64,000 bases of DNA, taken from positions 1 through 64,000 of the forward strand of contig NW_004086386.1 in the NCBI RefSeq assembly GCF_000220395.1, read 5' to 3'. How positions within the stretch are numbered: the stretch's first letter is position 1; each line of letters begins with the position of its first letter. Shown here piece by piece: positions 1 to 11,456 of this stretch. The notes beneath the pieces were generated by a model. It ran no database searches and had not been told where the DNA came from. It worked only from the letters and a program-made list of their open reading frames with translations. Source of the stretch: Ichthyophthirius multifiliis (taxonomy: Eukaryota; Ciliophora; Oligohymenophorea; Hymenostomatida). A program made the position numbers and the translations under genes.

Positions 1-766
1 AATATTTTTTATTATATATATATATATATATATATTAATTTATATTTATAACTATATATAAATATATATATATAATTTTACTTCTTCTACTTAATCTAAT
101 ATCTTCATCTGTATCTAAAAATATTTTCAAATCAAAAAAATTTCTAATTTCTTCCTAACAATAAATAAGTGTACCTTCCACAACAATAACATCAGCCTTT
201 TTCATAAGTTAAGTTTCACTTTTTCTTTCTTATTAATTAATATCATACTAAGGAATATGAATATCTTTTCTCTAAATTAAAGTTTCTAAAGATTCTTTCA
301 TATGTTTCCAGTCTACAGCATCAGGTTAGTCAAAATTATATTCTTTTAAGACATCATTTTTATTATTTTTTGGAGGATTCTTATAAAAGTCAGTTTGCTT
401 TAATGATGCAACTACTAATTTGAATTCTTTCAATGATTAACTAATCAAATTTGAAATAATACTTTTCCCAGCAGAACTTCCTCCACAAACACCTATACAA
501 AAAGCTTTATTGTTATCTTATTATAATGTCATTGGTTTTATTTCAGAAAGACAATTCGTAATTACATTATTTATTACAGGAGATGTAAAGTAATTAATTT
601 GATTAATTAATAAATTCTAACCAGTTTTTATTAATAAAGGAGATTTGCCTTAATGATAATTCAAATGATGTTTTTAGTCATTATCAGGTTGTTGATTCTA
701 TATACTATCTTAATGTTCATAAGTTTCTTCTTGTTTTTATTATTATAATTATTTTAAATGATGCAT
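1..766 (-). CDS. Uridine kinase (partial, runs off the left edge)
   Basis: This enzyme phosphorylates uridine or cytidine in the cytosolic pyrimidine salvage pathway. The minus-strand start codon is at 764-766 (MHHLKQ...). A Q/N-rich N-terminal tail of about 80 residues precedes the Walker A motif IGVCGGSSAGKS, whose doubled glycine is typical of uridine kinase/PRK-family enzymes. Further on, QTDFYKNP matches the substrate-binding region, DQPDAVDW the conserved FDxPxAxD element, and ADVIVVEGTLIY the Walker B strand. The block ending FLDTDEDIRLSRR is the characteristic family segment before the lid. An exon ends at about 82, followed by a GTAAAATT donor and an AT-only intron that runs out of the window, so the C-terminal third is missing. 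TAA and TAG are read as Gln. It is divergently arranged with the channel gene, sharing a roughly 300-bp AT-rich upstream region. Confidence 0.92.
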
Positions 767-1064
767 TTTAATATTATAATATTTTTTTTTTTTTTTAATT
801 AATTGCTTTTATTAATATTTTTTTTATATAAAAAAAGAAACTAAAATTACTATAATTTTATATTTACATTTAATAAATTAGGTTATATATGTATATATAT
901 ATATATATAAATATATATTTATATATATATATATTTACAAAATCGTTTATTTTATTAAAAATTTATATATGTTTTTTAGTTTAAATATTTATATATATAT
1001 ATATATTAATATTTATTATTTATTGTTTTTTGATATTTTTTTTTTAAATTAAATAATCTTTAAT
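767..1064. promoter_or_regulatory. Divergent intergenic promoter region
   Basis: An AT-only spacer between the divergent uridine kinase and channel genes, with T-runs and (TA)n stretches at 886-940. It must hold both promoters, but I see no distinct motif. Confidence 0.4.
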
Positions 1065-4000
1065 ATGGATAATTAATATAAATAAAAAGTTATAGAAACA
1101 TCTTATTAAACTAATTTTTAATTCCCTATTCCAGAAACTGATAATGAAGTTATCAAAACACATACATTGAACTCTTTTTGTACATCTTCCGTTGATTCTA
1201 ACTATAAAAACTTCTTAAATTAGCGAACATTAAGATTAATAAAATACGACAAAAAAAGATAAAAAGTCAAACCTAAAATAAAAAAAAGCTTTAAAAACGA
1301 AATAATTATTACTCGCACAAAATAAATTATGAAAATAAATGCCATTTTGGCTTAATAACGTAAATAAAAATAATAATATAATTATTAGAATAATTTTTAA
1401 GAAACAAAAAACAATTAAAAACTTTAAATAAATTATCCTAAAACAATGAAAGCATTGATTTATTTAGTAAAAAAGACATATAAAATGCAAATTTTTAAAA
1501 AGGAATATCAATAATAAATAATTTATAATAGCATTCCTTAAGTAGAAAACAAAGAATAGATAACCAAGTCAAAACTTTCATAAAATAACTACAAAACAGG
1601 ACATACAAGAAACCTTTAGACAATTTAATTCAAAAAGATTTTGATTATATAAATGACATTAGTTATGTTTACAAAAAAAGAAAAAAGCGCGAAAAATATA
1701 CACTTATATAAAATAAAATCTATACCCAATAATAAAATACTTTAAAAAAGTACCTATTTTTATGCCTTCTAATACATTTAAATTAATATGGGATATAATA
1801 AGTTTCATATTTATCTTTATATTTTTATTTTTTTACTCAATATTAATGTTTTTTGACTATTCATAATCTTTAAACTTCTAAAATATCTCTATTTTACTTA
1901 ATTTTGCCTCCTTTATATTTTCAATTGATATATTAGTTACATTTAACACAGCTTTTTTTCTAAAAGACCAAATAGTAATCCAAAGAAAACTAATAGCCAA
2001 AAAATATTTAAAATCTCATTTTTTCCTAGATATAACAAGTACCCTTCTATTAGGTTTAAATTTCTTATTTACCGAATAAACCATTCTATATAACCCACAA
2101 AACTATCTCATAATCCACTTAAGGAACTCCCTGGTATATTTCAAAGTATTTTCCATGTTCAAAAAAAAAGTAACTTCGAAAACCTAATAACTTTTAAAGA
2201 TAACGCCAAACACCTAATCAGGCTTTTCGAAAATATAATCCTAGTAGTCATTGTGGCCCATTTATTAGCTATATCTTGGCATGGAGTAGCAGTAATTGAA
2301 CATTAAAATAACTTCGATATATCCTGGCTTTAAAAAGTCCAAATGTTAGATACTCCGATAAGATATATGTCTTGGGAAGTTCGATATATTTATTCTTTTT
2401 ATTGGTCTGTAACTACTATGTGTACAGGTATTTTATTTATTTATTTAAAAAAAATAATAATATTAATAATAATAAGTTGGATATGGGGATATTTCACCAA
2501 CAAATCAATACGAAGCACTTTTTGCATCTATAAATATGATTTTAATAAGTTGTGTATTTGCCTACTCTATTAATAATATAGGGATGATTTTATAAGAAAT
2601 CGAAAAGACTTCGAAGGAATTAAAAGATAATTAAAATACTATATAAAAGTGAGTAAAAATAAAAAAATAAACTTCATAAAAATTAAAAAAAAAGTTATCT
2701 AGAAAGAAAAAAAGTAAATAATGAAATAAAAAGTCGAGTAAGACATTACCTATAATTTCTAGCCGAGGAATAAAAAAACAGAAATAAAAAATCAGAAGAC
2801 GAAATACTCTAAAAACTTTCAAATGGACTACGAGATGAAATTACAATGGAAATAAATTGCAAAATTATCAATAGTTATTAAATATTTGCAAGAAATTTCA
2901 GTATTAAAACTATAAATAGACTCGTTTTTGCTATGAAAGAGGTTTTAACTCTTCCAAATGAAGTTATTTTAAGAGAAAATGAAGTAGATGATATGTCAAT
3001 ATATTTTATTTATGATGGAATTATAGAAATATATTATTAAAATCAAATAAATGATAAAAAAGAAATTATTATTAAAAAATTATAATCAAACAACTTTTTT
3101 GGGGAACTATCTTTTTTCTCAGGACTTTCTAGAAAAGCCTCAGCAAGATCAGTAAATTTATCAACTTTATATAAAATAGAAAGAAAAGAATTTTTAGATA
3201 TTTTAAATTAAAATTAAGAAGATTTTTAAAGACTTAAAATGATCTAAGAATAAATTATTTTTCAATAAGACTATAGTTTTATAACTACAGATTGTTATGT
3301 TTGTGGAAAACTTAATCATTTGGCTTTTTAATGTCCGAATGTGCATTAACTTTTTGACGATTAATTTCTAATTTTGAGGGAAAAGTTTTCTATTTTCCAA
3401 TAAAGGAAAATCAAATAAAGACAAACTAAAAATAAGCAATGTGCTATGTAAAATAATATTAATATTTAATTATTTTTTTATAAAAAAAAAAAAAAAAAAA
3501 GTAAAATTAAATATTAATATTTTTATATTATTAATTTTTTTTATAAAAAAAAATGTAAAAATAAGATATTAGTATTTCTTTTTTTATATGAAAAAAATAT
3601 AAATTAATATTAATATTTAATTAAAATGTAAAATAATATTAATATTAAATTTGTTTTTTTTTATATAAAAAATTTAAAATAAAATATTAATATTTAATTA
3701 AAATATAAAATAATATTAATATTTAATTCCTTATTTTATATAAAAAAAATTTTAAATAATATTAATATTTAATTGTTTTTTTTATATAAAAAAAATACAA
3801 ATTAATATTAATATTTAATTAAATGTAAAATAATATTATCATTTTATTAAAATATTAATAATATCAATATTTAATTTCTTTTTTTTATATAAAAAAATAT
3901 AAAATAATAATAATATTTAATTAAAATGTAAAAATGTAAAATAATATTAATATTAAATTACCTTTTAATATAAAAATTTTAAAATAAAATATTAATATCT

Positions 4001-5713
4001 AATTAAAATGTAAATAATATTAATATTTAATTTCTTTTTTTTTATATAAAAAATTTAAAATAAAATATTAATATTTAATTAAAATGTAAAATAATATTAA
4101 TATTTAATTTCTTTTTTTATATAAAAAAAATGTTAAATAATATTAATAATTAATTAAAATGTAAAATAAAACTAATAATATTTAAATAAAATGTAAAAAT
4201 GTAAAATAACATTAATATTAAATTCCTCTTTTTTTTAAAAAAAAATAATGTAAAATAATATTAATATTTAATCATTTTTTATATAAAAAAAAATGTATAT
4301 TAATATTAGTTTTTTTTTTTTTATAAAAAATAAAATATTAGTATTTAATTATTTTTTATATATAAAAAAAAGAATATCAGCTTCTAAAAATAAATTAATT
4401 TAATAAAAACTATAATACAATCTTTTCTAAGAAGAAGATAACTATTTCACTTTTTTTGATGAAGCAAACAATTTTTCATCTTTAAGTTCATCATAATAAA
4501 CAAATTAAATTACTTCTAATTCCTAATCATCTTCTTCATCTTAGAAATCTTCAAATAATCATAAATCCTCTTCCTCATCTTTACAAGACGAAAAAATAGA
4601 AAATTCTTAAGACTCTTAAACAGTAAAATTAAAAACTAAAGAAATAAAAGAAAATTCCTATTTATCATAAAAAAATATATAAACTTAATCAATTTTAAAA
4701 AAGAAATATTTAAGTTAAAAATATTAGTAATTATAAAAAAATCAATATAATTTTATGCATTCAAAACAAGTTTAATACCAAAATGAAGAATAATAGGAAG
4801 AATACTAAAAAAAATATATTAAATAAAAATCAAAGAAAAAAAAACGTTCTATATAGGCTTAACTTTCTATTAAAAGTATACTCAAAAATAACGATTCTAT
4901 TCCATCGATTTAGTGTTAAAAAAGTAATGAAGATATATTTGAAAACAATTAAATAAAACCTAATATTAATACCACACTGATAATAATTTTAAAAAAAATA
5001 ATAGTATATCTACATAAATAGTTGATTAAATAAGTGATACAAAACAATAATTAAATTAGATATAAAAAACATAAAGCGATTTGTTATAAGTAATATCAAA
5101 ACTTCATAAATTAGATTAAAAAGAACTTGAAAAAAACATATTTATAGCTGAATTAAACACAAATTTAAAAAAAAGAGATTCTTTGTAAAATCTATCATAA
5201 AATAATTAAAAGAAAAATTAGAAAAACTCAATATCTTCATTATTTCATGAACAATATATCAATTAATAAAACTAACTTTATTAAATACCTCCTTAATTAT
5301 AATAAAATATTCAGTTTTTTTTAGAAAAACAATTAGGATTAAGTTTAAATGACAACAAAATAAACAATGTGTAAATTTAAGAAGATGAATTATGTTTTTT
5401 CGATTAAATAAAAATATTTTAGAAGTTTTTTCCACATAATAATTTCGACAAAGTAATTCTTAAATTCAAATAGAAAAATTACTCCAAACGAAAAAATACT
5501 AAAATTAATAATATTCTTAAATAAAGAAGAACACACATTGCAGGAGTTTCTCCTGATTAGTTCAATAAAAATCTACTTGTAATGTAAAAAAGGTAGAATA
5601 TTTGTGAATAAAAAAATACTGATAATAATTTTTTAATTTTATAACCTTCCTATTTAAGTTATGGCATCGCAATTAAAAATATATCTATTTACCCAAGAAG
5701 ATTGAATTAATGA
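1065..5713 (+). CDS. CNG/HCN-type K+ channel with cyclic-nucleotide-binding domain and zinc knuckle
   Basis: A voltage- or cyclic-nucleotide-gated potassium channel of the plasma or ciliary membrane. The start ATG at 1065 opens a long basic, Q/N-rich N-terminus. The segment KVPIFMPSNTFKLIWDII (about 1750) is the usual pre-S1 block, followed by hydrophobic segments from 1790 to 2330. The selectivity filter TTMCTVGYGD is restored only when the intron at 2428-2476 is removed. After S6 come a C-linker (NYLERKKVNNEIKSRVRHYL) and a CNBD (about 2870-3250, with NNFFGELSFFSGLSRKASARS). Then a CX2CX4HX4C zinc knuckle follows (CYVCGKLNHLAFQC, about 3295). The tail from 4373 to 5713 is Ser- and coiled-coil-rich. 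Other inferred introns: 1360-1388, 1662-1687, 2649-2694 and 3448-4372. The frame slips at an A9 run (2161-2169) and near 4990; both look like missing A bases. Channel identity is certain; the ligand and the exact exons are not. Confidence 0.88.
3448..4372 (+). repeat. Minisatellite array filling one long intron
   Basis: About 925 bp of imperfect tandem repeats. Each unit combines an element like AAAATGTAAAATAATATTAA with a T-run, TATATAAAAAA and TATTAATATTTAATT, at a period of roughly 60-75 bp with many indels. It lies inside the channel gene. Splicing from GTAAAATAATATT at 3448 to AAAAAAAAG at 4372 keeps the reading frame, joining KNKQCAI to ISASKNK. Many repeat units themselves contain a donor-like GTAAAATAAT, so the array looks like an amplified ordinary intron. 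Confidence 0.75.
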
Positions 5714-5879
5714 ATTTCCTTTAAAATATAAGTTTTATTATTAATATAATATATAAAAAAATAAGGAAAGGAATGTCTATAATTGTTATTATTTGTATAT
5801 TATATATTAAAAAATTAGTATTATATAAGCATTTATTTGTATATTGTATATTATAAAAGTAATAATTAATATTTAAGTA

Positions 5880-6314
5880 ATATATTTTAATAATTAAATT
5901 AAATCAAAAATTAAAATATTAATTATAATAAATATTATTATTAATAAACGACAATAATAAAGGAATATTATTAGATAAATCAATATTAAATTATTTGAAA
6001 TTAATAAAAAAGCTTAAAATAAACAACTTAAATAAAAGTATGTATATTGAATATAAATTAATAAATTCCATTTCATTAATAGTAATATAAGATTTACAAA
6101 AAGCCTTATTATTACTAAAAAAAAAAAAAAAAAAAAAGTTAGTTATTAAAAATTTAAACCAAATTCTTTTTAACAAATCAACCTCTATGATTTCTATTCT
6201 CAAAAAAAATAAAAATAAGTATTCTGTTCTTTACAAAAAATAATAAAGCAGTTAAAATAATAACTAAATCTATTATTAATCACTCCAATATAGCTATAAT
6301 AAAATAATTTTTGA
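5880..6314 (+). pseudogene. Coding-like fragment, unknown
   Basis: One frame is free of TGA for about 430 bases and looks like protein (GILLDKSILNYLKLIKK..., then LQKIIKQLKQQLNLLLITP) before TGA at 6312. No start codon or upstream exon is evident, and an A19 tract (about 6119) interrupts it. The pattern of a hydrophobic strand followed by a Gln/Lys helix and another strand loosely recalls a RecA-like core, but I cannot assign a family. It may be the last exon of a gene with unresolved introns, or a relic. Confidence 0.3.
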
Positions 6315-6337
6315 TTTTTAAATTCATTGACTACATT

Positions 6338-6722
6338 ATAAGCCGGGATTGTTTTATAGTTTTAAAACAATTTCTTGAATAATTTTCAAAAAAAACCAAT
6401 CTAATTAAGGTTTTCAATTAATTTCTACTTATTTATTATAAATATTTTCAATCAATTTCTACTTAATTTATTAAAAATATTGACATATTAATGGCCCTAA
6501 TATTATGAAAGATTTTATAACAAAATTATCTATTAGTTCTTGCCATATATCTTTAATTTTCTCTATTTTCTTATAAATTTGAGAGGTAAATATTGTATTA
6601 AATTTTTGCAACTATATTTAATTTTGAATAACTTGGTTAACTGGATTAACTGCAATCACTTTTTCTTATTGATTGTTTTATATAAGAAAAATTTACAATA
6701 TATCCTCTTAAATTTTCAATTT
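6338..6722 (-). pseudogene. Coding-like fragment, unknown
   Basis: The minus strand is open from about 6722 to a TGA at 6414-6416. It reads as a credible helical protein (EKVIAVNPVNQVIQNQ..., then IEKIKDIWQELIDNF). After that TGA the same frame continues with LKIIQEIVLKLQNNPGLQCSQ to a second TGA near 6338. No start codon or homologous family is recognised. It converges on the plus-strand fragment next to it. It could be the end of a gene with unseen introns, or a decaying gene with an internal stop. Confidence 0.3.
6419..6482. repeat. Short direct duplication
   Basis: Two near-identical copies of about 30 bp, each TTTTCAAT(T/C)AATTTCTACTTA followed by (A)TTTATTA(T)AAATAT, stand head to tail. 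They overlap the C-terminal part of the minus-strand coding-like fragment and add its internal stop. Confidence 0.6.
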
Positions 6723-6726
6723 TTAT

Positions 6727-6762
<36 letters not shown>

Positions 6763-6889
6763 ATTTCAAGAATAGTTTAATTTTTCTATTCAATATGAAA
6801 AAAAAAAAAAAAAAAACAAAAAAAAATCAATGAAAATATTTTTATTATATTATTCAAATAATAAGAAAAAGTAAACATAAATATAATAA

Positions 6890-7862
6890 AGAACAAATTA
6901 AAAATTTAGAAAAATAAAAAAGAACTAATTAATAATTTACATATATAATAATAATATAATATAAAATTTACATAAATAATAAAGATTAAATGCAAAATTT
7001 ACATAAAAAATAAAATATAAATAGAAAATTTAAATATATAAAAAGAGCAAATTAATAATTTACATAAATAATAAATTTTAAATTAATAATTTACAAAAGT
7101 AATAAAGATTAAATAAAAAATTTACAAAAATAAAAATGATTAAACTAATAATTTACAATAATAAAAATGATTTAATTAATAATTTACATAAATAAAAAAG
7201 ATTAAATATAATATTTTATATAAATAAAAAATATTAAATATAATATTTACAAAAATAAAAAGATTAATATAATATTTACATAAATAAAAAAATTAAATAT
7301 AATATTTACATAAATAAAAAAGATAAAATAAATAATTTATATAAATAAAAAGATTAAATTAATAAATTAATAATTTATATAAATAAAAAAGATTAAAAAT
7401 AAAATTCATATAAATAAAAAGATTAAATTAATAAATTATATAAATAAAAAGATTAGATATAAAATAAAAATATTAAATTAATAATTTACATAAACAATAA
7501 AAATTAAATTAATAATTTACATAAATAGAAAAAAATTAAATAGAAAAATTATATAAATAAAAAAGGTTAAGTTGAAAATTTACATAAACAAAAAAAATTA
7601 AATATAAAATTTATATAAACAATAAAATATAAATAGAAAATTTACATAAATAAAAAAGATTAAATATAAAATTTACATAAATAAAAAAGATTAAATATAA
7701 AATTTACATAAATAAAAAAGATTAAATAGAATATTTACATAAATAAAAAATTAAAATGAAAATTTATATAAATAAAAAAGAATAAATATAAAATTTACAT
7801 AAATAAAAAAGAATAAATTGAAAATTTACATAAATAAAAAAGAACAAATTGATAATTTATAT
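6890..7862. repeat. AT-rich minisatellite, about 27-30 bp unit
   Basis: Roughly 35 imperfect tandem copies of a unit approximating AATTTACATAAATAAAAAAG followed by ATTAAAT(A/T). Purines and T are strongly segregated between strands, because this strand has almost no T-runs and nearly no C apart from the one in TTACAT. The units are most uniform at 7640-7740, where successive copies are nearly identical. No open frame or gene is seen in it. Confidence 0.9.
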
Positions 7863-7902
7863 ATTTTTGTTATTAAAATATATTTCTTTTTAAATTAAAT
7901 AA

Positions 7903-8091
7903 ATGAATATTAAAAAAAGAAAAGAAAAAAAAGCTAAAAAACATAAGGAACAATTTACCCTTTTAATAAATGCTAATTTTAAAAGTGTATAAAATATATA
8001 CGATTTAATAATTTTTAACGACTTCTCTAAGGGTATTTAGTTAATTTTAACCAAAAACAAATAAATTAAAAGGTTCGAAATTTATAATTGA
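7903..8091 (+). CDS. Possible small protein or first exon (62 aa)
   Basis: ATG at 7903, 62 codons, TGA at 8089. It has a very basic N-terminus (MNIKKRKEKKAKKHKEQ) followed by a more ordinary globular-looking segment, including QNIYDLIIFNDFSKGIQLIL. Another frame free of TGA from about 8160 to 8488 follows (KGVTLIVQFTIEKKEEDQ...). The two may therefore be exons of one gene of about 150-170 residues. I do not recognise the family. Confidence 0.35.
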
Positions 8092-8159
8092 AAGTTTTAA
8101 CTTTTTAAACTAATTTTTTTGTTAAAAAAAAATAACCATTTAAAATATATATATATATA

Positions 8160-8490
8160 TTCATTTAGAAAAAGGAGTTACATTAATAGTTTAATTTACT
8201 ATAGAAAAAAAAGAAGAAGATTAGACAATTTAATTTTTATGTAAATCTGATTTTGAGCAAACAAAAAAAATAAATATTCATAAAATAATTTTATATATTA
8301 AAATAAATATTAATTTTAATAAATTTTAATAATTTTTCAACAACAAAATTAACAAACAAAAATAGAAATTCTCTCTCGCATTAATATAAATTCAAGAAAT
8401 GAATATAGTAACAAAGGTTTATCTAATATAATTTTTAATAGAATAATACTTTAATTGTTTTAATCTGGCTTATAAAAACTCATATTGATA
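8160..8490 (+). pseudogene. Coding-like segment, possible second exon
   Basis: TGA-free for about 330 bases, beginning GVTLIVQFTIEKKEEDQTIQ, with alternating beta-type hydrophobics followed by charged turns. The segment ends at a TGA near 8486. It sits 70 bases after the small ORF starting at 7903 and could be joined to it by an intron over the (TA)n tract at about 8146. The function is unknown. Confidence 0.3.
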
Positions 8491-8950
8491 TATTGATCTT
8501 ATCAAATACAAAAAGTCGACAATTTTCATAGTTAAATTTATATACATAATAACAATAATACTAATTATTTTATATTAAGTTTTATTTTTAATATAAATTT
8601 GAAATAATAATATATATATAAATAAAACATATTAATAACATTGTTATATATATATTTTATTTTTTTTAATTAATAACTAAAATATATAATTATAATGATT
8701 CTAACTTTTATGAATATACGTACAATTCGTTTTCTTTAAGTTACTTTTAAATAATTCTTATAATTATAAATAAATAATAATTATAAACAAAATTATATAT
8801 TAAAATCAAAAATAGAAAAAAAAAAAAATTGTTGATAAAACTTAAACACAATAATTAAATAAATATTAATAACTAAAAATTGTTAATTTTTTTATATATA
8901 TAAAACAAACAAACAAAAAAGCTAAAATATCATATAAATTATATTTTAAA

Positions 8951-11188
8951 ATGAAATAGTATTCTTCACATTCAAAAAAACCATCATTAACATAATTAAA
9001 TTATTAAGATACTATTAAGGGCCCTTTATATAAAAAAAATACATTAAAAATAAGTAAAAACACTAATATAGAACTAAAAACTATTTCATCTAATTTCATT
9101 AAACTAGATATAAATGAAGAAATATTAAGAATGTTTTTTTCTCGAAATTATTTAAAAAAGTCATAATTAAGTTAAAATTTAAACACGATGAACTTATTTT
9201 CAAATTAGTAAGAGTAAAAATAATAATAAAATAATCTGAATTTATAAATTAAAAATTAAAAAGATCCAATATTTTCATAATAATAATAAAAACCACTAAT
9301 ATTAATTATGAACAATTAAAAAGATTCAAAATCTTAATAATATTAAAGGCCACTAATATAAATTTTAAACAGGAAAATACAATAAAACTAAAAAAATGTT
9401 GAGATAAAATAAATAAATAAACAAAATTATTCCTTAAAAAGCAATTTAATAAGAAACCAAACATTAACTTAAACTTAAAACAGAATTTTGTCTTAAAATA
9501 GCTAAAAAAAAACAGAATGTAATTAAAAATTTACTTATTAATAAGAATAATTAATTAATACATAAACAAATCAAAATGGAAAAAAATAATTATTCAAAAT
9601 ATAGTTAAAGGCAATAAAAAAAACTGAAAAAAACTAAAGCTTTTTCATTGATTTTTGTTTTTTTCTTAATTTTTCAAATAATATATTTATTGAAAAAACC
9701 GAAAACTAGGTCTTTAAGCCATATAAAATATATATTTCGAAAGGAAATAATGTATAATTAATACGTTCTATATTTAAAAAAAGGCCTTGGTGGTAAATAA
9801 CAGACAATAAAGATGATTAAAAAATTAATTTATTATGGACATAATGGAGAAAGCCTGCCTTTTTAAAACAACTGTGTAATATTAAAGTAAATAAGGAAAT
9901 AATAATTGGACAAGAAATATAAGAAATGCAATTAAATTTAGATAATTTAGATAAATCAATTAAAATATTATCTTAAAGGGAAACAGAAGAATTAAAAAAA
10001 TGCATAACTCAGAAAATATTAGGTGAAAAAAAGATAATAATAAATAAAAACACACTAAAATTTTAATAAATACATAATCATTTTGAACATAACTTTCATT
10101 TATCAAATAAAAAAGCTTTATTTTATAATTTAAAACAATATTATATTCTAATTGATAATCATAATTTGATAAAACAAAAAATTCCTTTAACATTTCATAT
10201 ATAAAATGGTGAAAACGACATCCAATACTAATAATTCTTACAAACATATAAATAAAGAGAAATAGAAAATGAAAATAATATTTGGATTATAAAGCCAGGT
10301 GAAAGTTCTAATAGAGGAAATGGAATTTAAGTATTAGAAGATATAAGAGATATAAATACACTTATAAAGGGACGAGAAAAGCATACAAATGGCAATATAA
10401 AAACTTTTATAATATAAAAATATATATAAAATACATTACTTTATAATAAAAGGAAATTCGATATTAGATGTTTTGTACTATGTACTAATTATAATAATTT
10501 ATTTAAAGCTTATTGGTACTAGGAAGGATATATAAGAACTTCTTCTTTAGAATTTTCTTTGGAAAATCTTGAAAATAAATATATTCATTTAACTAATGAA
10601 GCAGTGTAGAAAAAAGCGTCTGGGAATTTTGGAAAATTTGAAAAAGGAAATAAAATTTCATTCTCCAATTTTGAAAAGTATTTAAAAAAAATTAAAAATT
10701 ATTCATTTTCTAATATTGTTTAATAAATGAAAAATATTGCAAATGAAACTATATGTGCGGCTTTCACTAAAATAGACCCTAAAAAAAGATCTTTTTCTTT
10801 CGAATTATTTGGATATGATTTTATGTTAGATGATAATTTAAATGTTTAGTTACTTGAAATCAATACAAATCCCTCCTTAACAGTTTCTTGCAATTTAATG
10901 AGTAGATTAATTCATAATTTAATAGAAAATACTGTTAGAATAGCTATTGATCCTTTATTTCCTCCTCCAAATATACATTTAGATCACGGAAAATTAAAAA
11001 TAGATAAGGAAAAATTTATTAATTCTTTTGAAATTCTATTTGATTCTAAAGATGAGGGATATAGACTTGAAAAGTTGTATGAAAATGCATGCAAAGATAT
11101 TGATATATAACTAGAAAAGGAATGTGAAAACGAAGAAGTATATGATGAAGACGAATATGAGGAGAGTGATGAAGATGAAGATTCATGA
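8951..11188 (+). CDS. Tubulin-tyrosine-ligase-like (TTLL) enzyme
   Basis: An ATP-grasp ligase that adds amino acids, probably glutamates or glycines, to tubulin in cilia or cytoplasmic microtubules. It is a single uninterrupted frame of 745 residues with no intron and no slip. The first 230 residues are Asn/Gln/Lys-rich and low-complexity. The TTL domain spans about residues 250-665. IWIIKPGESSNRGNGIQVLE is the nucleotide-binding block, KFDIRCFVLCTN the next ATP-grasp strand, and YIHLTNEAVQKKASGNFGKF the signature helix. FELFGYDFMLDDNLNVQLLE with INTNPSLT holds the metal-binding Glu and Asn. A PLFPPP segment follows. The last 20 residues are almost all Asp and Glu. Which residue is ligated, and whether chains are initiated or elongated, cannot be told from sequence alone. 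It is convergent with PACRG. Confidence 0.95.
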
Positions 11189-11207
11189 ATTTTTACGAAT
11201 AATATAA

Positions 11208-11210
<3 letters not shown>

Positions 11211-11262
<52 letters not shown>
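11211..11262. repeat. (TA)n microsatellite
   Basis: About 45 bp of uninterrupted TA dinucleotides just after the TTLL stop. The remaining spacer to PACRG is AT-only with no feature. Confidence 0.95.
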
Positions 11263-11267
<5 letters not shown>

Positions 11268-11456
11268 CATAATTACTTCTTTCTATTTCTTTTTTTTTTT
11301 AATAATAATAATATATTTTTAAAAATAAAAATATTATTTATAAATAATATTAATTTAAAATATTAATCTTTAATCATAATATATTTTTTAACCATACATT
11401 ACTTTAAAATAATATTAATATAATTTTATCAAAATTAATTATTATATAAATTTATT

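Noticed and set aside
2343-2573. A separate small plus ORF
   Set aside because: It is the channel exon read through the 49-nt intron at 2428-2476; removing the intron restores the selectivity filter.
8070-8085. GGTTCGAAAT, resembling a tRNA T-loop
   Set aside because: No matching acceptor, D or anticodon stems could be drawn, and it lies within a short ORF.
11211-11262. (TA)n tract as a telomere or origin
   Set aside because: No C4A2/G4T2 telomeric repeats occur near it; simple TA microsatellites are frequent throughout this window.
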